NCBI GenBank assembly: GCA_964019335.1
Contig: OZ025669.1
Coordinates: 434,001-498,000 of the forward strand
Source of the DNA: Diplonema japonicum
Taxonomy: Eukaryota; Euglenozoa; Diplonemea; Diplonemida; Diplonemidae
Direction of reading: 5' to 3'
Length of the DNA: 64,000 nt
Shown: positions 1 through 10,668 of the stretch, in pieces
Position numbering within the stretch: the first letter of the stretch is position 1
How the letters are laid out: every line of letters starts with the position of its first letter
Notes under the pieces: generated by a model
The model's input: only the letters and a program-made list of their open reading frames with translations
Databases searched by the model: none
What the model was told of the DNA's origin: nothing
Made by a program: the position numbers and the translations under genes

Positions 1-491
1 TATACAACGAAAGGGAGGGGATTATACCTCTACCCTTTTTTCCCCTGTTTCTTTTTTTTTTTCTTCAAAAAGTGTGTGTGGGGGGAAAGAAACGGGTGCA
101 AACGATATTCTGAGTTCAAAGGAGAAAAAAACGAAGGGGAAAGCAAGGGGGGGGGGGGGGGGGGGGGGTCAAAGGTGTCGAAATTAGGCCAAAGTTATAT
201 CTTGCACATTTGTGACGCAAAAAATCACCTATACCACCCCAAAATTTCCCAAAAAACCTTTTTTTTGGCCGAGCTTCGACGAAATATGCAAGTGGGATGC
301 CCTAAAAACGCCATTTTAATTTCTTTGGGACAGAACCGGTACAGTCACTGTCCACTGTCACCCAAAGGGTGGGGGGAGGGGGGGGACAAGGAGAAGGATA
401 CTTCAAACTTGCATCAGTTAGCGTATCAAAAGGGGGGGGAGGGGGAAAACATGAGATGGGGTGGGAAGAGCAAACTTGGATATTTTCCTTC

Positions 492-529
<38 letters not shown>

Positions 530-733
530 ACACACAGAAATTAAAATGTGCCAGCATGTGTGTACCTCCTCCCCTCTCCTCCCCATAAGAAAGAGAAAAA
601 AAAACACTAAGAAAAAAAAAAGAATTGTTTGAAAAGAAAGCGAAGAGTTTACCTTACGCTTCCCCATCCCCCCGTCGAGTTTTTTATATACAGAAAGCAC
701 ACCACAACTCCCCCCCCCCTTCTTCTTCTTTTT
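1..733. other. Low-complexity intergenic DNA at the left edge
   Basis: I see no gene here. The stretch holds a G run of about 18 bases near 150-168, a long A run near 494-526 and short purine or pyrimidine tracts. Reading frames in it are made of Lys, Gly, Phe and Pro homopolymers and resemble nothing. It lies downstream of the calcineurin B-like gene and probably contains its 3' UTR and the spacer before the next minus-strand gene outside the window. Confidence 0.6.
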
Positions 734-1314
734 CTACAGGCATATCGCGGCTCTGTGGCTGAAAGCCTTGGTGTATTCACTGAAGTCAATACCCCCCTTG
801 GCGGAAAGGTTATGTTTCTTCATGGTGGCATCAACAAGAGAGCTAATGTGCGAATCCTATTTTTTTTTCTCTTTTTTTTTGTTTTCACACATACGTCCAG
901 GGTGAGGTAGTTGGACTCAAGGCATGACTTGAGAACAAGGAACAAGTCCTCCCTTGAGATTTCACCGTCCTGGTCAACGTCGTAAATCTTGAACAGAAGC
1001 TTCAGCTTGCCTTCCTCCGTAATGTGCTTGTTCTTGTTTTGGTAAATAGACAGCGAGATCACAAACTCCTGGAAGTCAACGAACCCATCGTGGTCCGCAT
1101 CGAACATCCTGAAGAGGCCGTCGACGAAGGTAGAGCTCCCCTGGCTGGAGAGCATATCTTTGAACTCTTCCCTGTCGATGAGGCCGTCATCCTTCCTAGC
1201 CGCCGCGAGCTTCTTGAAGTTGTCCTGCATATTTCTAATCTCGTCGGCGCTGAAGGAGGTCTTCTCGGTCAGCCCAGCGATCACCTTCTCATCCTCAGGA
1301 GACACCACAGGCAT
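734..1314 (-). CDS. Calcineurin B-like EF-hand calcium-binding protein, two exons
   Basis: Likely a calcium sensor of the calcineurin B/CHP/neuronal calcium sensor type. Exon 1 is 1314-895, the intron is 894-857 (38 nt, starts GTATGT, A-rich, ends ATAG) and exon 2 is 856-734. The spliced protein has 180 residues, normal for the family. EF-hand 2 (FDADHDGFVDFQEF, residues 71-84) and EF-hand 3 (YDVDQDGEISRED, 111-123) have full calcium-binding loops. EF-hand 1 (around 40-52) and EF-hand 4 (around 157-168, encoded by exon 2, with GGIDFSEY) are degenerate. I chose the Met at 1314 because everything upstream in frame is a Phe run from a homopolymer. It has no visible N-myristoylation glycine. The exact subfamily is uncertain; the EF-hand identity is secure. 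Confidence 0.85.
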
Positions 1315-1387
1315 GTTTATTTCTTTCTTACTCTTGTGTATTCTGAACGCGGTTTGGTGTGGTGTGGAAAAAAAGAGAAAACATGGG

Positions 1388-1421
<34 letters not shown>

Positions 1422-1440
1422 CAAGCAAGAGTTGTAAAAC

Positions 1441-4400
1441 TCACGGCACGAATTCCCTCGAGAACAAAGTAACATCGCTTGCCCAAGCGTCCTCCCATAC
1501 GGGTACCTCGGGGTGCGTGATAACCTTCTGTGCGTTCAACGGTGTGTCAAACCCGAGGTTCGTCTTGATTCTGTCATTGTTGACTAGAGAAGCGTGCTCA
1601 GTCCATGCTCTAGACTTGCTTGCGCTTGGGTTGCGGTGTTTGAGGGGTGCTAGCCTTGTTTGAACCGAGTTTGGCGTTTCCAAGCCGTCTCTCTGCATAG
1701 GCGGTAGGCAGACATGCTGGAAACCCATCTTGGTGCAGTGCCCCAATACCATGGACTTCGGTATTGTGGGGCGGGACAGGTGGACAATGACACACCCATC
1801 GGGTGCGACCTTTAGGGGCCAGTCTGTGGGTGTCACGACGTCCCTCGGTGATGCAATGACCACCACTTGCACACCATTTGTGCGGAAGATAGCAGCCTCA
1901 CCGACATTGCTGCAGACGATCATCAGTGCGTTGTCCATGATGAGCTCCACAGAGAAGACGGCTGTGTCAAGGGCTTTGAAACAACTTACTAGTGAAGCGG
2001 GTTCCATGTGCTGAACGCCTCGCACGTCGATCACTGATAGGTACCCCATGGAGTCCCCAACAAGCAGTTGGTGGTCGCCGAGACCTGTCATAGCCGTCAT
2101 CATCGCATCTGTGGTGTAAGCTGCCTCTGTCCACCCCTTCAGCTCGCCGTCTGACCAGAATGTCACACGTGGCGACAGCAGTGACACGCACAGCAGGCTG
2201 TTCACGAATGCGATTTTCAGCGGTGCTCCCACGTGCGTTTTCTTTGTCGCGTTCCCCAACATCGTCGACACGAACTTCAACGCAGACACGCTTGTCTTCC
2301 ACCTCATTATAGACGGCTGTGGTTCGCCCTTCTGCACCGAGCTTCGCGTCAGCTCGCTCCTGTCCATGAAGATCACATTGATGTCGAACACCGCCTGCAC
2401 CACCACATTGTCGCTGAACTGCAGCAACGCCACGAAGCCCGACAGTGTCCCCACCGCCACAGTGCCGTGCACAAGTTCTGAGACCGCCGCAGAGCAGAAC
2501 ACCCCACGGCCATTAAGAAGTTCCTGCCGCAGTGGGATGCATGGTGTGTCCTTCATGCCCTGTACTTCACGCCATAACAAAAGCGAGTTGCACACGGTCG
2601 ACCCAGAAGCGATCCAAGTGTGGCCTTTCACGGGGAACACAGCAAGGAACAGAGATGAGAACTCAGCATACGGAATCATGAACCTTTTGAGGCGAAGGCC
2701 CACAAGGTAGTCCCACTGCTCGATACGCAAGTCGGTGCTCACGATGAGGTACTTGTGCGGCCTGACACATGCTGCAACGATGCGCTCGATAGCAATGGTC
2801 ATAAGCACCTCGCCACTAGTGAGGGACCACGCCTTGACAGCTGAGGCAGTGATCCCTATGATGTGCTCCTCCTTCCTGTTGTAGAGGGCAATGTGCACTG
2901 CGGTGGCTGCCGTGTTTTCCTGGAGGCTTTCGGCGGATACCGGCTTCGGTGTGGAAAGTGGTAGTCCCGATCCTTGTCCGAATGAAAGCAGGTGGGAACA
3001 GGCACCCACGAGCAACCTGCGGTGCTTGTAGTCGTACGCCAGACCGCTCAACGTGTCCTTCGGATACCTTCTACTGCGGTCCGTGAATGTCATGATGCAT
3101 TTGAAGTTCGTCGTTTCCCACACTTTAATGGTCTTTTCGGCGCTGCTTAACGTCACGAGGTGTGTGACGTTCTGGCCTTTTGCATCCTTCTCTTCAATCC
3201 ATAGCAGCGCAGTTACAGCAGCCTTGTGGTCAGACAGAATGTGCATGTGGGTAGTAACGTGGTTACGAATGTAGACCTTCGAGGAACCTGAGATAGACGC
3301 CGCCATCTGCAGGTTGGAGCTGTAGTCGAAGTCAAGAACACCGCTACCGGACCCCTCGCGGATGGAGGGCATGGCCGCCGTGACGCTGTTCTTGTCAACG
3401 TTCACCACCTTGATGGTGTTGTCCAACGACGAGATGAACATGTAACGCCGCTCCACAAAGTACGACACGGAGGTGATCGCAACGTTATGCGACCTTATGA
3501 CAAAGCATGGGTGCAGGACAGGCACCGTCGTGAGAAGCGCGTAGATAAGAACCTGCCCCGTGTCGGTTCCTAGTGCTACCAACTCACCATCCACTCGGAG
3601 GAGTACCTGCGGTATACTTTTGATACACGATATCGAGTCTTGCAACCGTTCAAGAGTGCAGTACTGTTGCTGGCATGTCTTATGCACCAACATGCATCTG
3701 TCTATTCGATGCGAGAGGTCTTTAGCAGTTTGCATTAAACGGGCTTTCGGGTCGTTAGTCTCAAAGGGATCCTCGCCTTTGGACACGGCGTGCGTTTGCA
3801 TACCACCGTTGAGGAAGGTCGCACCCATAAAAGTACGGACGTTGGTCGTGCCTTGCGGGGAGCAGCTGTACATGTGCATGCATTTGTCGGTTCGTGCAAT
3901 GAGCAGGTGGCTTCCGGTGTAGGTAAGCACCATTCCGGCAACCCTGGCAGTCCCCGGGTCGAAAATTGTGGTTTCGTACGATAAATCTCGCGACTGCCAT
4001 GATTTGACAATACCGTCCTCAGCGAGCGTGTAATATCTGTCGCAGCTTGGCTTTGCTAGAATAGTACGGATGGCTGTCTTGTGGTAGAGGTGCTTATTTC
4101 GAGGGTATGCCTTGCAGGTGTTCAACAGCGTGAAATGATCTGCAGTTTCACAAGTGTCAAGACTCTCCACATCGCCGGACACGAGAAACGTTGAAAATTC
4201 GTTCCAGCTGACGTACCCGTTGTTGTCGGTGTTGAGCTTTTTGAATATAACCCTCGGGTCGTCCATGTTGTCAAAGGGACCTTCGAAGGCACCGGTTTCT
4301 GTCTCGAAGAGATGTAGGAATTCTTCAAGAGCGACGCCTTCACGGCCGTTTGCATTCTTAACCATGAAAAGTTTTTGAAGTGTTTGGAGGTCCTGCCAAT

Positions 4401-4962
4401 CGGTTGTATTGTGCACGCTGCGAAGCTGTTCTATGAAATGTAGTTTGGCTGTATTGGCTTCTTCCTGTAACCGGAGGAGCTTTGTGGCAGGGTCTTCGAC
4501 ATGTGGGTGCATACATTGAAATTTGTAAGAACCCGTAGCTTGTACCGTGTGTGATGTTAATGTTTTTGTAATTGTTTTCGCCTTCGCCCGGATCGCCGCC
4601 GCACTAACATCTGATGAGAGAAAGAACAATTCCCGGAGAAGGACGGAAAATTGCGAGATGTTCAACCGGCCTTCCTTTTCGGTGCCTGTTTCGTAGCTTG
4701 CGAATTTTTCGGACAAGCCTTTATGGGATGGGAGCTCACCGGGGGTGGAAATGAAGCACATGGCCTCGATGACTTCTCGTGCCTCCGAGTAGCTCAGGTA
4801 GCCGTCCCCATTTTTGTCGTATCTTTCAAACTCTTTTTTAACCAGTTCGTCGAATTTTGGTCTATCCATGAGGACCTCCATCACCTTCATCGCTGCATCT
4901 GGTCTCGGGGGGCCCCTGGTGTACATCTTCGTTGTGATTGTGTCAGTTAGTCGCTTTGCCAT
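1441..4962 (-). CDS. EF-hand and WD40-repeat protein, WDR49/CFAP337-WDR64-like
   Basis: Single-exon gene of 1173 residues. The N-terminus carries an EF-hand with a complete loop (DKNGDGYLSYSE, residues 49-60) and a second EF-like loop near 244-255 (NTDNNGYVSWNE). From about residue 290 to 1060 there are many WD40-type blades, for example GQVLIYALL, NTIKVVNVD, KTIKVWETT and GYLSVIDV. This EF-hand plus long WD40 architecture is that of WDR49 (CFAP337) and WDR64, axoneme-associated proteins in animals and green algae. I infer a flagellar role from the architecture only. The C-terminal 100 residues look disordered. The start at 4962 is the first ATG after a T-rich (plus strand) leader. The spacer to the EF-hand gene downstream is only about 130 bases. 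Confidence 0.8.
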   Translation of the reverse strand: MAKRLTDTITTKMYTRGPPRPDAAMKVMEVLMDRPKFDELVKKEFERYDKNGDGYLSYSEAREVIEAMCFISTPGELPSHKGLSEKFASYETGTEKEGRLNISQFSVLLRELFFLSSDVSAAAIRAKAKTITKTLTSHTVQATGSYKFQCMHPHVEDPATKLLRLQEEANTAKLHFIEQLRSVHNTTDWQDLQTLQKLFMVKNANGREGVALEEFLHLFETETGAFEGPFDNMDDPRVIFKKLNTDNNGYVSWNEFSTFLVSGDVESLDTCETADHFTLLNTCKAYPRNKHLYHKTAIRTILAKPSCDRYYTLAEDGIVKSWQSRDLSYETTIFDPGTARVAGMVLTYTGSHLLIARTDKCMHMYSCSPQGTTNVRTFMGATFLNGGMQTHAVSKGEDPFETNDPKARLMQTAKDLSHRIDRCMLVHKTCQQQYCTLERLQDSISCIKSIPQVLLRVDGELVALGTDTGQVLIYALLTTVPVLHPCFVIRSHNVAITSVSYFVERRYMFISSLDNTIKVVNVDKNSVTAAMPSIREGSGSGVLDFDYSSNLQMAASISGSSKVYIRNHVTTHMHILSDHKAAVTALLWIEEKDAKGQNVTHLVTLSSAEKTIKVWETTNFKCIMTFTDRSRRYPKDTLSGLAYDYKHRRLLVGACSHLLSFGQGSGLPLSTPKPVSAESLQENTAATAVHIALYNRKEEHIIGITASAVKAWSLTSGEVLMTIAIERIVAACVRPHKYLIVSTDLRIEQWDYLVGLRLKRFMIPYAEFSSLFLAVFPVKGHTWIASGSTVCNSLLLWREVQGMKDTPCIPLRQELLNGRGVFCSAAVSELVHGTVAVGTLSGFVALLQFSDNVVVQAVFDINVIFMDRSELTRSSVQKGEPQPSIMRWKTSVSALKFVSTMLGNATKKTHVGAPLKIAFVNSLLCVSLLSPRVTFWSDGELKGWTEAAYTTDAMMTAMTGLGDHQLLVGDSMGYLSVIDVRGVQHMEPASLVSCFKALDTAVFSVELIMDNALMIVCSNVGEAAIFRTNGVQVVVIASPRDVVTPTDWPLKVAPDGCVIVHLSRPTIPKSMVLGHCTKMGFQHVCLPPMQRDGLETPNSVQTRLAPLKHRNPSASKSRAWTEHASLVNNDRIKTNLGFDTPLNAQKVITHPEVPVWEDAWASDVTLFSREFVP

Positions 4963-5787
4963 TGTTTCCCTTTTTTTTTTTTTTTTTTTACATTTTCTAT
5001 TTGTATGTGGCGGTATGAATGTTTTTATTTTTCATTTTTCAAAGAAAAGTAAAAAGGGGGTAAAAAAAAAAAAGAAGGAAAAAAAAAAGTAAAAAAGTGA
5101 GAAGAACCTACTATGAGTCACATCAAAAAAAAAAAGAAAAAGAAAAAGAAAAAAAATGGATGGGGATGGGGGAGAGAAAAAAAAAAAGTAAAACACTGTA
5201 AAAAAAAGGGGGGATTGAGAGAGGGCTGTGAGGAAAATTTGATTTTTTCTTGTTTTTTTTTTTTTTTTTTATTATTCAAGGCCTATTTTTTTAAATCCTT
5301 TTCCCCCTGTTTTCCCTCCCCCATTACTTTCTTTTTATTTCTTTTTTTTTCTTCTTCCCAGCACGTTAGTCTAAGAGGCATAGAGAGGGAGCACAGCAAC
5401 GTGGTATAATTATCTGAAAGACAAGGAAACACAAAAAAAAGAAAGAAAGAAAGAAGGAAAGGGGGGATGAAAAAGAATTTTCAAAAGGCAGAAATATAAA
5501 AGAAAAATAAAAAAAAAGAAAACACCAAAAAAAAAAAAAAAAAAAAAAGAATTCTTTGTGAGAGAAGAAGGGGGGTGAAAAGGGAAATGGGGGTTGTACA
5601 AAAAAAAAAAAAAAAAAAAAAACCCCTTTTCCCCCCCTTCTTTTTCCTTTTTTTTTTTTCTTTTTTTTTTCCCACACACCACACCCTTATAAGAAAAAAA
5701 GTTTATTTCCCGGATATTTTTTTTTTTTAAAAGGCTGTTTTTTTTTTTTTTTTTTTCTTATTTTTAAATATTCTCAAGAACGCTTCC
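4963..5787. other. Intergenic homopolymer-rich DNA
   Basis: About 825 bases without a supportable gene between TRAP-beta and the WD40/EF-hand gene. It is mostly A-rich then T-rich tracts. The only complex stretch, near 5358-5425, has no coding character. It presumably holds the TRAP-beta 3' UTR and the processing signals of the next gene. Confidence 0.6.
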
Positions 5788-6502
5788 TCAGTTCTTTGTG
5801 GGGGTGCTTTTGCGCCCGGGGGAGGCCTTCTTCTTGGGGGAGCTCTTGGCGGCGGCGGTCGCCTTCGCTTCGCTTGCCTTGGAAGCCACCTTCTTGGCAC
5901 GAAGGTTGTTGCTGGACTGGTTGTAGAAGAAGAAAGGCATGCCAAGAGGAATGAGGAGGAGGAGGACGAAGGTCAACCACTCCTTGGTCCTCCTGGACGA
6001 CTTCTTCTCGAATTCGGCCTCAGTCAGCACAGGCACACCATCAAGGGAGCCCGCAGAGGTAGTGTCATAAACATGGTTGGAGAAGGCAGCCTTCACAAGC
6101 TCAGAGGACGAGTCGTCCTTGAAGGTAACCTTCGCGGGCTCAGAGCCCATCACACCGGCCTCTTTAGGGATCACGACGTAGCTGACGGTCTTGCTGTCGC
6201 CAGGGGCAATGGTGTCCCACTCCTTCTTGGCACCGGTACCCTCGATGTTGGTCCACTTGCTGTCGTCAAGAGCAACGTTGAAGGCAGCGCTCTCGCCGAG
6301 GTTGAACACGTTGACAGTCACCTATAAGTTTTTTTTTTTTTTTTTTTGTTTTTTTTTTTTGTTCCCATACCGTCAAGTTCATCCCGATCACCACGTCCTC
6401 CACGCTGAGCTCCTTGAACACTGCGAGGCTCGCGCCGGTCCTCGTCTCGTCACCCATGGCACAGGCCGCTGCCGCGAACAGAATCATCGCCGACTTCATC
6501 AT
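5788..6502 (-). CDS. SSR2: Translocon-associated protein subunit beta (TRAP-beta/SSR2), two exons
   Basis: Subunit of the TRAP complex, which sits beside Sec61 in the endoplasmic reticulum membrane and helps translocation. Exon 1 is 6502-6371, the intron 6370-6322 (49 nt, GTATGG to ATAG, almost only A), exon 2 6321-5788; the product is 221 residues. A signal peptide (MMKSAMILFAAAACAMG) is followed by a lumenal immunoglobulin-like domain with the family pattern NVFNLGESAAFNVAL and WDTIAPG, matching the NVGSSAALDVEL and WDRIAP region of animal SSR2. One membrane segment (WLTFVLLLLIPLGMPFFFY, about 159-177) precedes a Lys-rich cytosolic tail, longer than in animals (KKKASPGRKSTPTKN). Two adjacent ATGs (6502 and 6499) could each start it. 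Fourteen A residues directly precede the first ATG. Confidence 0.9.
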
Positions 6503-6580
6503 TTTTTTTTTTTTTTGTGTTTTTTTTTTTTTTTTTTTGTTGGGGAGATAAAATATGCTCCTGGTAAAAAAAAAGAGGGT

Positions 6581-6618
<38 letters not shown>

Positions 6619-7413
6619 CTTTTTTTTCTAAAGGGTCCACCCAATTCAACCTACTCTTTACTGGGCCAATGTGCTACATCGGCACGTGCAGACATCAACT
6701 ACTGACATAGCCGAAGAATTGGGTATTTTCCGGAGTGAAATAAAATTGGGGTTCGGTGAATGAGTGCAATATAAAAAAAAAAATAGAAAGAAAGCGAGAG
6801 AAAGAGAGGGAATATAATTTTTCGTTTTCTTTTTTTTTTTTTTTTTAGTGCCTAGGTAGCAGCGGTGCAAAAAAAAAAAAAAAAAAAAAAAAAAAAGGAA
6901 TATTTTGCTAAGACAAAGTCAAAGGCTCGTTCTCGAAGGGGATTTTAAAAAAAAGGAATTTAAAAAAGAAAGAAAGGACAGAGAGAGGTAATCAGGAAGA
7001 AAAAAAAAAAAAAAAAAAGACTTCTTGGTTTTTCTTTTTTTTTTTTCTTTCCGTTATATGGTTCTTAGCTGAAACGGGAAAAAAAAACTATTCTTTTAAG
7101 GTATGCGTTTTTGCGCTCACCGGCGCTGTGGCCGGAAAAAAAAAAAAAAAAAAAAAAGAAGAGGAATTGACCGTTGTTTGTACGTTTCCAGGGTAGACAA
7201 ACCTGAACAGCAGATTGTAACCCCCCCAAAAAAAAAATACAAGCTGTCAACGTCCCCCCCTTTTTTATTGTTTCTGACGGGAAAGTGTAAGACGTTTAAG
7301 GGGGGGTAAGCCCTCCCCCCCAAAAAAAAGAATTGAGTTTTTTTTCCTCTTCTTTCTTTTTCTTTTCTTTCTTCTATTTGCATTCCCTTACCTCTTCAGA
7401 GGAGGGAAATTAT
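6503..7413. other. Intergenic DNA with long homopolymers
   Basis: About 900 bases with no supportable gene. It has long T and A runs (for example about 6582-6618, 6870-6896 and 6999-7018). A complex segment at 6640-6740 encodes only a 16-codon frame. The segment at 7086-7135 is shared with 50961-51003 and is listed separately. Confidence 0.55.
7086..7135. repeat. Dispersed short sequence, copy 1
   Basis: ACTATT, then TTTAAGGT and GCGTTTTTGCGCTCACC occur here and again, with small differences, at 50961-51000. On the minus strand both copies can be read in one frame as the peptide SAGERKNA. Similarity is over about 40 bases, too long for chance in complex sequence. It may be a fragment of an unrecognised mobile element or a decayed exon. 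Confidence 0.5.
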
Positions 7414-9660
7414 TTAAATACGGCACCCCTCAGTAGTGAGGGTAGCGTACCCAGTGGGAGACAACCTGCAACGAACCTCAATGGGCGTCGTTCTGTAAAA
7501 TGTAAGTGCGACCTCTTCGTGGGGTGCACCCTGCACCGCGACAGCAAGCACGTCACCACGAACAGTGACAGCGACAACACGCTGAGTGGACACAGGAACC
7601 CACTTCGAGAGCTCCCCAAGCAGTGCCCACCCGTTGCTCTGGATAGGGGCAAAATACAATAAGTCGAAATCGTCCCGTGAGTTAGGCGGCTTCAGGGCCA
7701 CGACTCCATTAGCAGGTTGGATCTCCACCACCACCAGCCCTGTGAAGGACTTCGTGTTCCTTGTGTAGCAAACGGTTTTCTCAACAACACCTGTTTCCCT
7801 GTCCAATGTCAGCTCCGAGAGCTTCATCCCGTACTGCGTCTCGACCATTGCGAACACTATGTCGTACCTGTCAGCACCTATGGTGGTGTACGTTGACCAC
7901 ACGTGTCCTTTGGGCCCTGTGCCGCCTCCCTTTTTGTAGATGTACGAATCAAGGTATGTCATTGGCCTTGATGGTCTAAGCAACATCCCGTCGTTTCTGC
8001 ATGATCTCATGATCATGCTTTTATTCATGAAGGGCATCCCATCCGCAGGGGTTACCGGTCCGTTGGAAAGAGTTGCCACTGCTGCTGCTCTCCACACGTC
8101 GGGGTTCGTTGTGTTGCCGCACGAGCCGCCGGGTTCTTGTGTTGAAGTCCAGAAGTTGGATTTAAACGGTGCCAGTCCCACAGCGTGTGCCAGGATCGAC
8201 GAGCCTCCGATGTCCCAGTTCCCGGGTGCTGTGTCACCGCCCGGTGTGTAGTCGTCGCTTGCCCTCACGTGCGTCACAACAGGGATCTCTACAGATTGCA
8301 GGACGTGGCGTGCGTACGGCATGCTGTACTGGATTGTCATCCCGCTTTCCATGGCAGCCCTCCCCATCTGCATCAGCCAGTTTCTTCCCATCGTCGCGCT
8401 TCTCTGCAAAGCGGGTACGTTGTTGAACTCGCTGAGCAGCCAGTCCTGCTGGTAGGTTGTCAGCCCCCACATCTTACTCTTTCCCAACAGATAGTTCCAG
8501 AAGTCCTGTTTCATCGGAACCACAAAGTGCTCGGGGCCGTCGTCGGAGAAGGTGAACGAGCCCCCGTTGCTGGCGGAGTAAGGTGTGCTGCGGTCCCAGA
8601 ATCTGTTGTTCCCGATCACCTTCCACTCCGTCTTGTCGGTAAAGGTTTTCAAGGCGTTGTCCCCGCCAGGGAAGAAGGTGATGGGCGTGGCTGTCCAGTT
8701 TGTGACACCCTTCTGCGATCCCTTGTAGTACCACCACGAGTCGAGGAGGATGAACTTGAAGGGGATCTGTTGCACCCGAGCCTGTTCATGAACCGCAAGC
8801 ATGGTGTCACCCATCGTCATGTTGGGAGCAGGGTGGTAGTAGTAGTAAGAACCGTGATCGGTGTTGTAGCCAAGCAGACGCAGCACGGGGTCGGCATCGC
8901 GGTAAGCGGTGGTCTTCCCGAACAGCTTCATCAACATGGTGCCGCATTGCGTCACAGCGTTGTTGATACCCATATCACTGTAGCTGATCATGGTGGTGAT
9001 GCTGAAGCCGGCTGGGATGTCGGTCACACCGCCCATGACACCTGAGACAAGGTCGCCGTTCACTGTCTCGAAGCTCTGCGATATGAACTGGCTGCCGTGT
9101 GTCAGGACAAGAACATCAGTTGACATTAGGTCGAAGATGGCATGGGGCCCACCGCCCCTACCCGTTGACGTAGTAGCCGGCCACGAGCCAATAAGGGGGC
9201 CGGCGTTACCGTTGTTCATAAACGCACCGCCCCATGCCATGCAGCCGAGGTCGAGCCCGACACGGCTTTGCAGCTTGAAGGTAGGAAACCTCGAGCATGT
9301 TGTGTCAGAAGAGCGGCCTGAGTTGCTCTGCTTCATCCCTGTTGTGAAGTTCGTTGTGAACGACACGAGCCGCCCGTCGGTGTACTGTTTTACAATCGCG
9401 TGTACCGTGAAGGTGGGCGTGCTGTACCTCATCACCGTCTGCATGAAGCCTCCCAACACGTCTTTCCCCGGTGTGGCAGGCTCCACAACAGGTAAAGGCG
9501 ACCACCACCCACTGTTCTCGAAGAACTCCGTCTTCCCGCTCTGCAACCAAGTCCTTCCGTTCACAAGCAGGTCATAAGCACCATTGGGTTGGATCTGCAC
9601 CTCTAATCCGCATTGCACCACAGCTATAGAGGTGAGTAGAATGGCTATGCGTGCCAGCAT
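7414..9660 (-). CDS. Secreted glycosyl hydrolase-like protein (GH36/raffinose synthase-like TIM barrel)
   Basis: Single-exon gene, 748 residues, length typical of raffinose synthase/Sip1-type GH36 proteins. A signal peptide (MLARIAILLTSIAVVQC) predicts secretion or lysosomal delivery. Recognisable blocks are LDSWWYYKG (306-314), YQQDWL (403-408, with Asp406 in the position expected for the barrel nucleophile region), SMPYARHVLQSVEIP (446-460), RASDDY (466-471) and WDIGGSSILAHAVG (482-495). These fit secreted GH36-like proteins of many protists and invertebrates more closely than plant raffinose synthases. The substrate cannot be told from sequence; an alpha-galactoside is a guess from the superfamily. 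About ten Cys residues suggest disulfides, consistent with secretion. The start is the only ATG in front of the signal peptide. Confidence 0.7.
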   Translation of the reverse strand: MLARIAILLTSIAVVQCGLEVQIQPNGAYDLLVNGRTWLQSGKTEFFENSGWWSPLPVVEPATPGKDVLGGFMQTVMRYSTPTFTVHAIVKQYTDGRLVSFTTNFTTGMKQSNSGRSSDTTCSRFPTFKLQSRVGLDLGCMAWGGAFMNNGNAGPLIGSWPATTSTGRGGGPHAIFDLMSTDVLVLTHGSQFISQSFETVNGDLVSGVMGGVTDIPAGFSITTMISYSDMGINNAVTQCGTMLMKLFGKTTAYRDADPVLRLLGYNTDHGSYYYYHPAPNMTMGDTMLAVHEQARVQQIPFKFILLDSWWYYKGSQKGVTNWTATPITFFPGGDNALKTFTDKTEWKVIGNNRFWDRSTPYSASNGGSFTFSDDGPEHFVVPMKQDFWNYLLGKSKMWGLTTYQQDWLLSEFNNVPALQRSATMGRNWLMQMGRAAMESGMTIQYSMPYARHVLQSVEIPVVTHVRASDDYTPGGDTAPGNWDIGGSSILAHAVGLAPFKSNFWTSTQEPGGSCGNTTNPDVWRAAAVATLSNGPVTPADGMPFMNKSMIMRSCRNDGMLLRPSRPMTYLDSYIYKKGGGTGPKGHVWSTYTTIGADRYDIVFAMVETQYGMKLSELTLDRETGVVEKTVCYTRNTKSFTGLVVVEIQPANGVVALKPPNSRDDFDLLYFAPIQSNGWALLGELSKWVPVSTQRVVAVTVRGDVLAVAVQGAPHEEVALTFYRTTPIEVRCRLSPTGYATLTTEGCRI

Positions 9661-9771
9661 GCTTTTTTCTTTTTTTTTTTTGTTGTTCTTTTCTTCTCAC
9701 TTCTATTATTTTTTAAAAAAGAATGACGGGAAAAAAAAGGGGGGGGGTGAAGGAAAGAAACGCAACTTTGT

Positions 9772-10269
9772 TTACAATAACTCTTTTCTACTACCTTCTA
9801 AGTTGGTGCCCATGGAGGAGGTGCTGACACGTCTGGACCCACACAGGCTCCAGTTTGGGGTGGAGTAGATGTCGCCAAGGTGGGGGATTGGAAGTGTTGT
9901 GGGTTTAAGTGGAGTGGGGTTCGGTGTGAGGGGCTGGGAGGCGGTACCAGCACGTAAAGTGAAAATAGCTCCACGCGGTGGGGAGGGGGACCTTGGGGAA
10001 AGCTGGTCTGACAGGCTAGTTATGGCCTCGTTGAGCTTCCCCAAGAGCTCCTGTGAAGGGACTCCTTTGTCCTCCTTCTCCTTCCCGCTCCTCCGCAAAA
10101 CCACCAGCTTCCACCATACCCAGTATCTCCTCCCCATCAACAGCTTCTCTGCACAACATATCAGCGCCTCGGCAGCCTTTTCGCACATCAACCTCAACTC
10201 CAAACTCAGTCCTCCCTTCCCATAGCCCTTATTGCTTATGATCACACCGTCTGCATTGGGGAACTGCAT
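9772..10269 (-). CDS. Hypothetical protein, 165 residues
   Basis: I do not recognise this protein. The first 75 residues look helical (SLELRLMCEKAAEALICCAEKLL, then a Trp-rich and basic part), followed by a short polar region (EKEDKGVPSQELLGKLNEAITSLSDQL) and a Pro/Ser/Thr-rich tail. Codon use looks like that of its neighbours and the frame is free of homopolymer artefacts, so I think it is real. An out-of-frame ATG lies just upstream at about 10273. A GCAG acceptor-like site overlaps the chosen ATG, so the true first exon may lie further upstream. Confidence 0.5.
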   Translation of the reverse strand: MQFPNADGVIISNKGYGKGGLSLELRLMCEKAAEALICCAEKLLMGRRYWVWWKLVVLRRSGKEKEDKGVPSQELLGKLNEAITSLSDQLSPRSPSPPRGAIFTLRAGTASQPLTPNPTPLKPTTLPIPHLGDIYSTPNWSLCGSRRVSTSSMGTNLEGSRKELL

Positions 10270-10668
10270 GTCATCGTGTCTCCTTTTTGAAGAAAAAAAA
10301 AATAAAACGGCTCACTACTTCCACAATAAAATAAAAGAGAGAGAACAACGAATAATAATAAGAACGGATAAATAACATACCCAGGCAGGGGAGGGAGAAA
10401 GTGTAAGCGAGAAAAGAAACAAAACAAAAAAAAATTTGATAAATTTCGGTGTGCGGGTGGGTGCTCACCGTTCAGGGAGAAATTCACACTAATCGGTCAC
10501 CGTTCTGCGGTTGCTGTCTGGTGCCTGCAGTGGCTGTTTAAAAAAAAAATATCATTATGCCGGGGCAGAAATTTAAAAAAAAAAAAAAAAAAAGAAGAAT
10601 TTTCTAACCCTTTAAAGGGAAGCCTCCTCTCTTTTTCTTTTTTCTTTCTCTTTCTTTTGCTTCGTTTA
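10270..10668. other. Intergenic spacer
   Basis: Spacer between the RING gene and the 165-residue hypothetical gene. On the minus strand it contains pyrimidine-rich tracts (10380-10430) and an AAAAAG acceptor-like site next to the hypothetical start. No further coding sequence is convincing. Confidence 0.5.

Noticed and set aside
302-700. Minus frame of 132 codons near the left edge
   Set aside because: Built largely of Phe and Pro from homopolymers; no family signature or normal codon use.
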